From: JANXXV01 sp040002435
GTDB lineage: Bacteria; Acidobacteriota; Terriglobia; Bryobacterales; Bryobacteraceae
Assembly (NCBI GenBank): GCA_040002435.1
Contig: JBDUEM010000028.1
Span: 1-42,197 of the forward strand
Reading direction: 5' to 3'
DNA: 42,197 nt
In this document: piece after piece, positions 9,001-15,872 of the stretch
How the letters are laid out: every line of letters begins with the position of its first letter
How positions within the stretch are numbered: position 1 is the stretch's first letter
Notes under the pieces: generated by a model
Told to the model about the DNA's origin: nothing
Seen by the model: only the letters and a program-made list of their open reading frames with translations
Databases searched by the model: none
Translations under genes and position numbers: made by a program

Positions 9001-9504
9001 ATGCGGAAAGACGAATTAATCGCGCTTTGGGAAGAGCATCTGAAGCATGAGTTTGAAACGCACAACACGGAAGCCACGCTCGAAACAATGGTTGCCGATT
9101 CCTACGTAAACCATATTCCAACTCTTACCGGTGGCTATGGCGTTGAATCGTTACGCTCTTTCTACTCGCAGGATTTCATTCCGACCATGCCTCCGGACAT
9201 GAACATCCGTCCTGTATCGCGGACCGTCGGGGAAGATCAGTTGGTGGATGAGATGATCCTCTCTTTCACTCACTCGCAGCCCGTTCCCTGGATGCTGCCT
9301 GGAGTCGCCCCAACGAACTGCAAAGTCCGCATCCCGCTGGTTGCCATCGTCAGGTTTCGGGACGGGAAAGTGGCCCATGAGCATATCTATTGGGACCAGG
9401 CGTCCGTGCTCAAGCAAATCGGATTGCTCACGGATCCCGGCCTTCCGGTATACGGTGCGGAGACAGCCGACAAAGTGCTTAATCCGCGATTTCAGTTGCC
9501 CTGA
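9001..9504 (+). CDS. SnoaL/NTF2-like fold protein
   Basis: This protein has 167 aa, no signal peptide and no membrane segment. The pattern is that of SnoaL-like (NTF2 fold) small proteins: an N-terminal helix (LIALWEEHLKHEFETHNTEA), then TLETMVADSYVNHIPTLTGG, the strand LVDEMILSFTHSQ, and the late pair VAIVRFRDGKVAHEHIYWDQ typical of the family. Proteins like this act as small cyclases, isomerases or ligand-binding proteins, and many have no known substrate, so no reaction is assigned. It is monocistronic, divergent from the pump operon, with a promoter at 8928-8956. Its last 26 bp overlap the tail of a decayed gene on the other strand. Confidence 0.85.
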   Translation: MRKDELIALWEEHLKHEFETHNTEATLETMVADSYVNHIPTLTGGYGVESLRSFYSQDFIPTMPPDMNIRPVSRTVGEDQLVDEMILSFTHSQPVPWMLPGVAPTNCKVRIPLVAIVRFRDGKVAHEHIYWDQASVLKQIGLLTDPGLPVYGAETADKVLNPRFQLP

Positions 9505-9682
9505 GCGTTCCGCCCATACCGCCACCACACTCTTCTCTGAATTGGCGCAGTGTAAGGACGACTTCCTGCAAGCTCAATGGCTCCCGCCCCGTCAACCTGC
9601 GCACGTCGTCCGACATCCGGTCGTAGCGTCCCGCGCGGTGCAGGTCGGCCAGGTGAACCCGTAATAAGCAAAGTCCCGTACC
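9479..9682 (-). pseudogene. C-terminal remnant of an NmrA/NAD(P)-binding oxidoreductase-like gene
   Basis: The minus strand reads VHLADLHRAGRYDRMSDDVR followed by RLTGREPLSLQEVVLTLRQF and a TAA stop at 9479. This closely resembles the end of NmrA-type atypical short-chain dehydrogenases, where (A)GRYD..TDDV..LTGR.P.s..e.. is the usual tail. Upstream the frame is closed by TGA at 9683-9685, and there is no credible start or Rossmann domain, so only about 60 codons survive. No N-terminal part is seen in the 400 bp to the right, so the rest appears lost. The identification rests on pattern memory, not on an alignment. Confidence 0.55.
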
Positions 9683-10077
9683 TCAGATATTATGAGCCGG
9701 GAACGCATCCAATCAATCACCACACGAGGGACTCTTTCGGTACTGCGTCCGGGGATTCGTTGTCAGGTTCCCGGGCTGGCCGGATGCAGTCGTACCATGC
9801 CGGCAACTTTGTGTGTGATTCGCTCCCGGGCTTGGAATTACATGCTCCTCATCACTGCCGCCAGCACGCCCATGGTCCGCAGTTCCTCACGATTGCAGAT
9901 GGCAACCAAAACTGAATGAACGGATGTGAGCAGCAAAATAGACGCAGGCAAGGCGGGATTTCCAGGATAACAATCCCCCCACCCGGAAGTCTAAAAGATT
10001 GAAACTAAAAAGGATAGAGGTGTACGGCAGCGGCAAATAAAGCTGGTTCGGGGTCCGAAACCCGAGTAATATCGCTT
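9683..10077. other. Intergenic region without a recognised gene
   Basis: Two short plus-strand frames are open here, but neither has a ribosome site, a compositional signal or recognisable motifs. The last 100 bp are AT-richer (around 9990-10070) and probably hold the promoter of the phosphotransferase gene, but no convincing -35/-10 pair could be picked. Confidence 0.4.
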
Positions 10078-11076
10078 ATGATTCCACAAGAACACCGCGC
10101 CGCCGCTACGCTCGGCCTTAGGGAGGCTTTCGGTGTCGCCGAATTCGAAGATATCCGCGACCTGACCGAGCGGCCAGGCTCCAACCGGGCCTTTCGTATT
10201 ACCGTTCGAGGATCTGCATACCTGCTGCGCATCAACACGCGCGCCGGCGATATGACGCGCCATTTCACATGCATGCAGGCGGCGGCCGATGCAGGGTTGG
10301 CGCCCCGTGTGCGGTATGCCAGCGCTGAGGATCGGATCTCTATCACCGATTTTGTGAAGACTGTACCCTTACCCGCGCAAGACGCGCGGGTTCGGATTCC
10401 AGCCGTACTGCGGGCCTTGCATGCGCTGCCGGTGTTTCCCAAAGCGCCCTTCAATACCACATGCACGTTCCTCTTGAATCGCGGACCTGCCCTGGACGGC
10501 TTCCTCGAAAGCTTCCGGGCGTCGAGCATTCTGCCGGAAAACGAGACAGGGGAACTGTTCGCTCGCCACCAGCAAGTGTCCTCCGTCTACTCGCGTCTCG
10601 ATTCGGATCTGGCGCCGAGCCATAACGACCTGTTCAAGCCCGACAATATGCTCTTCGACGGCAACCGTCTGTGGCTGGTGGACTGGGAGGCTGCTTTCCA
10701 GAACGATCGGTATGCCGACCTCGCGGTGGTTGCGAACATGCTTGTCCACGAGGAACCGGCGGAGACCATCTATCTTCAGGAGTATTTCGGCGAAGTGCCG
10801 CAGGAGTACCAGAGAGCCAGATTCTATCTGATGAGGCAGCTCGCGCACATGTTCTACGCCATGGCGTTCTTAACGCTGGCATCGTCGAATAAACCAATCG
10901 ATCGCAGTGAGCCCCTTCCCACTTACAGTGACTTTCAGCGGCGCTTCTGGACGCGCGAAATCAGTCTGGCGGACAACCAGGCGAAAACCGTCTATGGCAG
11001 GGTTCATTGGGAACAACTCTTGCAAAACATGCGGCAGGCGCGTTTCGACGAGGCCTTGAGAATCGTCTCGGACTGA
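10078..11076 (+). CDS. Choline-kinase/APH-family phosphotransferase
   Basis: This is a cytoplasmic kinase-fold protein of 332 aa. The catalytic loop HNDLFKPDN (residues 182-190) is the Brenner motif HxDxxxxN, and LWLVDWEAAFQNDRYADLA (199-217) supplies the metal-binding Asp202 of the DFG-equivalent in choline/ethanolamine kinases and APH enzymes. The N-lobe has the RPGSNRAFRITV strand-loop and YLLRINTRAG with the likely ATP-binding region. Choline/ethanolamine kinase-like members phosphorylate small amino-alcohols; aminoglycoside resistance is a less likely alternative, and the substrate cannot be decided here. It is monocistronic and converges on the UvrA-like gene. The start is the first ATG of the frame, with only a weak ribosome site. 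Confidence 0.85.
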   Translation: MIPQEHRAAATLGLREAFGVAEFEDIRDLTERPGSNRAFRITVRGSAYLLRINTRAGDMTRHFTCMQAAADAGLAPRVRYASAEDRISITDFVKTVPLPAQDARVRIPAVLRALHALPVFPKAPFNTTCTFLLNRGPALDGFLESFRASSILPENETGELFARHQQVSSVYSRLDSDLAPSHNDLFKPDNMLFDGNRLWLVDWEAAFQNDRYADLAVVANMLVHEEPAETIYLQEYFGEVPQEYQRARFYLMRQLAHMFYAMAFLTLASSNKPIDRSEPLPTYSDFQRRFWTREISLADNQAKTVYGRVHWEQLLQNMRQARFDEALRIVSD

Positions 11077-11117
11077 AACGCAATCCAGGAAAGTTCCGCC
11101 AATGGCGCGTTCCGCCT

Positions 11118-11148
11118 GCCAAACGAGGGCCTCGTGAAGAGGCTTGGC
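11118..11148. terminator. Hairpin between convergent genes
   Basis: GCCAA...TTGGC encloses GCCTC-GTGAA-GAGGC, giving an interrupted stem in the 80-bp gap between the convergent phosphotransferase and UvrA-like genes. There is no T-run on either side, so intrinsic termination is possible but not shown. Confidence 0.3.
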
Positions 11149-11156
11149 CCATCGCG

Positions 11157-13406
11157 CTAATTCCGAATGTACTCGCTGGTCAACGAATTCCTGGCGGTGA
11201 GCAACTGCTTGGGCGTGCCCTCGAACTGGACCCTGCCGCCCTTAGTGCCGCCCTCGGGGCCCATATCGATAATCCAGTCCGCACTCTTTATCACCCTGGT
11301 GTTATGTTCGATGACAATCACGGTATTGCCCGCGTCCACGAGGCGGTTCATTATCTCCAGCAGGTGACTGATATCCGACATGTGTAAGCCGGTGGTAGGC
11401 TCATCCAGCACGTAGATGCTGCCCTTTTTGTGCAGTTCACTCGCCAGTTTGATGCGCTGGCATTCGCCGCCGGACAACGTGCTCAACGGCTGGCCCAGGG
11501 TCAGGTAATCGAGGCCCACGTCGCTCATGGCCTGCAGCTTCGTCGTGATCTTGTCGATCTTGAAGTAAGCGAGCGCCTGCCTGACCGTCATTTCCAGGAC
11601 ATCGTTGATCGATTTTCCATTGAGCTTGTGTTCCAGTACTTCATCCTTGAAGCGTTTGCCCTCGCAGATCTCACATGACGATTTGACCTCGCCCATTGCC
11701 GGGATCTCTATGTAGATCACTCCCAGTCCCTGGCAGTTTTCGCATGCACCTTTCGAACTGAAGCTGAACAGCGACGGGCTCACCTTATCCGCGGCTGCGA
11801 AGGCTTTTCGCACCTCGTCCATGATGCCGGTATAGGTGCCGGGATTGGACCTGCTCGATACACCCACAGGAACTTGATCGATCACAATGGAGTCCGGGTA
11901 TTGACGTAGAAACGTCTGGTGAATCAGCGAACTCTTCCCCGAACCGGCCACGCCCGTGATAACCGTGAGTACGCCCTTCGGAATGTCCACGCTCACATTC
12001 TGCAGGTTGTTGGCCTTCGCATTCTTGATCGGCAGCTTTCCTCTATGGGAACGAAAATTACTTTTAATCGAAACCGGCAGTTTCGTATATTTTCCGGTTA
12101 GCGTTTCCGAACTCAAAAGGTCCTTTAACGGGCCTTCGAACATGACCTGGCCGCCCTGACTCCCTGCGTGCGGACCCACGTCCACTATATGGTCAGCCAC
12201 TTTAATGACATCGGGATCGTGCTCTACCACCAGTATCGTATTGCCCCGATCACGCAATTGCTGAAGAAGTTCATTCAGGCGGTGCACATCTCGCGGGTGA
12301 AGACCCACGCTGGGCTCATCGAACACATACATCACGTCCACCAGGCTGCTGCTGAGGTGTTTTACGATCTTCACGCGCTGTGATTCGCCGCCGGAGAGTG
12401 TCTCGGTTTCCCGATTTAAGGTGAGATATTCGAGTCCGATGTCCACGAGGTGTTGCAGGCGTTGGATCAGTGTTTTCAGTATGGGGATCGCTTTCGGTTC
12501 CTTCATCTTCTGAATCACACCGATCAACTGGCCCACTTCCATTGAAGCAAGGTCCGCGATGTTGTATCCGTCGATCTTGCACTTCAGCACTTCCTGACTT
12601 AAGCGCGCGCCCTTGCATACCGTACACGGCGCCATGGTGATGTAAGGCGCCACGACCCTTTGCGTACGTTCAGACATGGTCTTCACGTCGCGCGTGATGT
12701 ACTTGGCTGTGAACTTGCTGATGATGCCTTCGTTCGTTAAATTGAAGTCCTTGCCTGCGACTTTTGTTTTCACCTTATAAGGTTTGCCGTATAGGAGCAA
12801 TTCCATTTCTTTTTCGCTGAACTTCGCAAGCTTCTTTTCCATGTCGAAGAGCTTTGACTGGCCAAGGATGTTCCAGCCCCAGCTATCGATGGCATACTCA
12901 TGGAACAGGATTGCGCCTTCGTTCAGTGTTTTGGATTTATCGAGGAACAGATCCAGATCCACTCCCACTTTGCGGCCGAGGCCGTTGCAGTTCGGGCACA
13001 TCCCCTTCGGGTCGTTGAAGGAAAAGACATTCGAATGACCCACGTACGGTTGGCCGGCTTGGGAATACAATCGGCGCAGCACCGGGTAGATATCGGTGAT
13101 TGTGCCCATCGTCGAATGGGACCCGCCGCCAAGCCGCTTCTGGTCCACGACGATAGGCATGCTCAGGTTCTCAATGGCATCGACGTCCGGCTGGGAGTAG
13201 CGCGGCAGGAAGGTGCGGATGAACATGCTGAAATTCTCGTTCATCTGCCGTTGTGCCTCGGTCGCGATGGTATCGAAGACGATCGACGATTTACCGGAAC
13301 CCGAGACACCGGTAAAGATCGTGATCCTGCGTTTGGGGATGCGCAGCGAGACGTTCTTGAGATTATTCTCACGCGCACCGCGGATCTCTATATATTCCTG
13401 AGACAT
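11157..13406 (-). CDS. uvrA: Short UvrA-like ABC excinuclease subunit
   Basis: This is an ABC ATPase of the UvrA family with two nucleotide-binding domains. The first Walker A is GVSGSGKSS and its signature LSGGESQRVK; the second Walker A is GVAGSGKSS with LSGGECQRIK. Zinc-finger cysteine pairs are seen as CPNCNGLG, CTVCKGARLS, CENCQGLG and CEICEGKRF. At 749 aa it is about 190 aa shorter than canonical UvrA (about 940). The missing length fits the UvrA2/DrrC-like class, which has a reduced or absent UvrB-binding region and is often linked to drug tolerance rather than general repair. I chose the ATG at 13406 (MSQEYIEIRGARENNLKNV) because GAGG lies 6 nt upstream; a longer frame to 13493 lacks this. 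A perfect -35 box TTGACA lies upstream on the same strand near 13530, but the -10 is poor. Confidence 0.9.
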   Translation of the reverse strand: MSQEYIEIRGARENNLKNVSLRIPKRRITIFTGVSGSGKSSIVFDTIATEAQRQMNENFSMFIRTFLPRYSQPDVDAIENLSMPIVVDQKRLGGGSHSTMGTITDIYPVLRRLYSQAGQPYVGHSNVFSFNDPKGMCPNCNGLGRKVGVDLDLFLDKSKTLNEGAILFHEYAIDSWGWNILGQSKLFDMEKKLAKFSEKEMELLLYGKPYKVKTKVAGKDFNLTNEGIISKFTAKYITRDVKTMSERTQRVVAPYITMAPCTVCKGARLSQEVLKCKIDGYNIADLASMEVGQLIGVIQKMKEPKAIPILKTLIQRLQHLVDIGLEYLTLNRETETLSGGESQRVKIVKHLSSSLVDVMYVFDEPSVGLHPRDVHRLNELLQQLRDRGNTILVVEHDPDVIKVADHIVDVGPHAGSQGGQVMFEGPLKDLLSSETLTGKYTKLPVSIKSNFRSHRGKLPIKNAKANNLQNVSVDIPKGVLTVITGVAGSGKSSLIHQTFLRQYPDSIVIDQVPVGVSSRSNPGTYTGIMDEVRKAFAAADKVSPSLFSFSSKGACENCQGLGVIYIEIPAMGEVKSSCEICEGKRFKDEVLEHKLNGKSINDVLEMTVRQALAYFKIDKITTKLQAMSDVGLDYLTLGQPLSTLSGGECQRIKLASELHKKGSIYVLDEPTTGLHMSDISHLLEIMNRLVDAGNTVIVIEHNTRVIKSADWIIDMGPEGGTKGGRVQFEGTPKQLLTARNSLTSEYIRN

Positions 13407-13661
13407 GATTTCCCTCGAAGGTTTGATAATGGTTGGCTTCAGGCGAAAAACAGGGTGACCGGATCGTAGGCGATCTCGATTTGGGGCACACACACTCGAT
13501 CCATTCTACAGAGCGCATGCATGTCAAGGCATATACAGGCAGCCCCGCATCCATTTCGGTGATTGCCTAAGTCCACCCAGGCGCGGCAGGACCGTTGCTG
13601 TGACATAATTGGCTTCCTGGCTAAGCTGAATTGCTCCGGTTGGCCTCTTCATGGTGAACCT

Positions 13662-14096
13662 GTGAAACTCTGTTTGATTTTGTTTGCGAGTAGTCTGCTG
13701 CTCGCTGCTGATTGGGAAACTGTCCAGCGGATTCCGTCCGCACAGAAAATTGAAATAACGGAGCGACGCGGGGGCGGCCCGTTGAAGACCACGCTGGTAT
13801 CAGCCAGTCCGGATGCCGTGGTGGTACGCGAAGCCTCGGGAGAGCGCTCGATCCCGCGTGCGGACATTCGCAGGCTCAGGGTGTTTGACTCCGGTACGAG
13901 AGTCCGCCGGGGAGTGCTCTGGATGCTGGTTGGAGCAGGCGTTGGGGCCGGCGCCAGCATGGCGGCCTGTGTCAGCTGCCCGGGTGAAGGTCACGATTTG
14001 GCAAAGTATGTGCCGGTGGGTGTCGCTGTTGGGGCTGCAATAGGGGCTTTAGGCTTCCTGTCGTCACCGTACCGAACGGTATACAAAAGCCGTTAG
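13662..14096 (+). CDS. Exported glycine-zipper hypothetical protein
   Basis: This is a hypothetical protein of 144 aa. From the GTG at 13662 it starts with a short signal peptide (MKLCLILFASSLLLAADWE). A beta-rich SH3/LSm-like stretch follows (KIEITERRGGGPLKTTLVSA, then AVVVREASGERSIPRADIRR). It ends in two hydrophobic Gly/Ala-rich segments (VLWMLVGAGVGAGASMA and VGVAVGAAIGALGFL) separated by a short loop with CVSCPGEGH, a glycine-zipper hairpin. Similar small proteins are common in Acidobacteriota, and their role is unknown. The frame stays open upstream to a TTG at 13563, but that would put 33 poorly coded residues before the signal peptide. Confidence 0.65.
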   Translation: MKLCLILFASSLLLAADWETVQRIPSAQKIEITERRGGGPLKTTLVSASPDAVVVREASGERSIPRADIRRLRVFDSGTRVRRGVLWMLVGAGVGAGASMAACVSCPGEGHDLAKYVPVGVAVGAAIGALGFLSSPYRTVYKSR

Positions 14097-14209
14097 TGTA
14101 GCCGGAGTGAAGGCAAGACTACCGGCCGCAAGCTCGCGCGTGAGTTGGAACGGCGTTGTCAGGATATTTGCGGCCCGGCCGTCCGATCGGGTTGCGGCGA
14201 CAGCGCGGG

Positions 14210-15142
14210 TCATTCATCCAGCTGGAATAACTTCGAGGCAGCCACACTTTTCTCCGTCAGTTTGAATCGCACGCCATCAAACAAGTAATCAATCTGGTAG
14301 GGCTTCATCACGTCTGGCTGTGGCGGGAGGGCGCCGGGTTTGTCGGACTTGGCTTCCTCACAAAGTTCCCGCCGCCGCTGCGACTCGCCGAGCGCGCCAA
14401 ACGATACCGCAAAGGAAACATCCTCGATTCCGTCGCCATTCAGGTCACGGAATTCGATTTTGTCGATCTGCGCCTTTTGCGGCCGGCTTTGTTCCTCGCA
14501 CACTCCTGTCGTGTCGGCAGCGGTCACCAGGTTCCGGAAGACGATCGATTCGTCCTTTGCGAAAATCGCGGTCACACTGTGCAGCAAACTCCAGGACGCC
14601 ATGCGATAGTCTTCGCACAACAGCAGTTGCCGCCCGCTGCGGAACTGCATCCGGTGACAACGATCCAGTTCGAGGCCCAGCACTTCCTCATGGCTTGCCC
14701 ATTTCCCGGCCCGGCGGCTGACCAGGAAGCCCCAGCCGACGCTCGCGTGCATTTGTTCGCAGCCGAAAGCCGTCACCAACGCATCCATCTCTCCCGGTGT
14801 CACAAAGCGGCCGAGGATCACGCGCTTCAATGAAAAGCCGATACCGGCTTTCGAGGAATCTCCGGGGCAGGTATCGCAAACCGATCCTTTCGCCTTCCCC
14901 TCGCAGATGGCAACCGTAATGGCGTTGTTCTCGCGCGGGGAGGGTTCAGCGAAGCTCTCCGCTGGTATTAGGTAGCGGAGTTCGCCCGCGCGGTTCTGAG
15001 CCTGCAAGGTTGTCCCAGAGCAGCAGGCGAACAGCCCAAAACATCCCGCACCAATCAGCGGCAGGGAGAGGAGGTGCGCTGCCATACGCCTCAGGCGGCC
15101 GGTACGGTGGCGATTCTGCATTCCGTCAAACGATTCCGTCAT
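14210..15142 (-). CDS. Exported hypothetical protein with DxNGDGxxD motif
   Basis: This protein of about 310 aa has a hydrophobic export segment near residues 20-46 (LLSLPLIGAGCFGLFACC) after a basic stretch. The mature part is unrecognised apart from EFRDLNGDGIEDVSFAVSFG near the C-terminus, a calcium-binding-like DxNGDGxxD loop of the FG-GAP/VCBS type. Several cysteines (VCDTCPGD, FGCEQMH, LDRCHRM, LCEDYR) suggest disulfides. Start choice is uncertain: ATG at 15142, 15121 or 15085 are all possible and none has a strong ribosome site; the first overlaps the upstream gene by 17 bp. It is probably co-transcribed with that membrane protein. Confidence 0.65.
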   Translation of the reverse strand: MTESFDGMQNRHRTGRLRRMAAHLLSLPLIGAGCFGLFACCSGTTLQAQNRAGELRYLIPAESFAEPSPRENNAITVAICEGKAKGSVCDTCPGDSSKAGIGFSLKRVILGRFVTPGEMDALVTAFGCEQMHASVGWGFLVSRRAGKWASHEEVLGLELDRCHRMQFRSGRQLLLCEDYRMASWSLLHSVTAIFAKDESIVFRNLVTAADTTGVCEEQSRPQKAQIDKIEFRDLNGDGIEDVSFAVSFGALGESQRRRELCEEAKSDKPGALPPQPDVMKPYQIDYLFDGVRFKLTEKSVAASKLFQLDE

Positions 15143-15517
15143 AAGACCGCTGCATTCGAATCAACTGCGCTGCTGCCAGCGCCACCAGGCTCCCCAGCCA
15201 TAAGTAGAAGCCCAACCCGACGACAACCGCCATGCGGTCGCCCGCCTCATTAATTTCGATCGTCCGGTTTACCAGGGTTACCAGAGCCAGTGGAATCGCC
15301 ACCAGGCTCAGGATCAGTTCCTGCCGTCCTGGCTGCCGGCGAAAGAGCCCCAAACCCAGACTGATCAAATACAGTACATTGGCCGACCACGGCAGCACCC
15401 ACTGCAATCTCCCGAAAATGCCGATCCAACCGAGCAGAAGACAACTTGGAATAGCGCGCTGCACCACAGCCCAACGGCCGGGATAAAGAGCAGCCACGAA
15501 AACACCCGCATGTCCAT
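15126..15517 (-). CDS. Small membrane protein, probably frameshifted
   Basis: The main frame carries three hydrophobic segments: LLLGWIGIFGRLQWVLPWSA, VLYLISLGLGLF, and LILSLVAIPLALVTLVNRT followed by VVVGLGFYLWLGSLVALAAA. That frame has no good start: its upstream part to 15665 encodes an Arg/Ser-rich stretch unlike a protein N-terminus. In the neighbouring frame there is an ATG at 15517 with GAGGA 5 nt upstream, reading MDMRVFSWLLFIPAVGLWCS, an excellent first membrane segment, before it goes off frame near 15450. The simplest reading is one gene with a single-base frameshift around 15440-15470. It would encode a protein of about 130 aa with about four membrane segments. Function is unknown. 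Confidence 0.45.
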
Positions 15518-15643
15518 ACTCGTCCTCTAACCCTGTAAGGCGGAAACGGAGAAGATTCTCGCTCACGCCGCTACTGACGTATCTTCCGGATAAAAACTTT
15601 CCAGCGAACTTTTCAACCCGCAAGGGAATTTTCCGCGGTTGAG

Positions 15644-15872
15644 ACGGCATTTGTCTGACGAACAAGGTAACAGGACGATCGACGTCGGCGGAATCGGATT
15701 TCTTTCCAAGCCAGCCTGTGCCGGCGCACGTCGACTCGCAGTCCTGATCGGCAAGCCTCTGAAGCTTGTTCCCTGTTTAATCTCTGGAGGTAGGCGAACA
15801 TGAAGAACGAACCGAGACGGCGTTTTGGAGCGCGCGCGTCCAAGCCGGTCAAACGGCATTTGCCTCACGAAC
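15644..15872 (+). repeat. Imperfect 20-bp direct repeat around the peroxidase start
   Basis: ACGGCATTTGTCTGACGAAC (15644-15663) and ACGGCATTTGCCTCACGAAC (15853-15872) agree at 18 of 20 positions and lie 209 bp apart. The first is upstream of the peroxidase gene and the second inside its signal-peptide region. Flanking sequence is not similar. It may be chance or a binding site. Confidence 0.3.

Noticed and set aside
9577..9919. Two short plus-strand frames after the SnoaL-like gene
   Set aside because: No ribosome site or motifs; part overlaps the NmrA-like remnant on the other strand.
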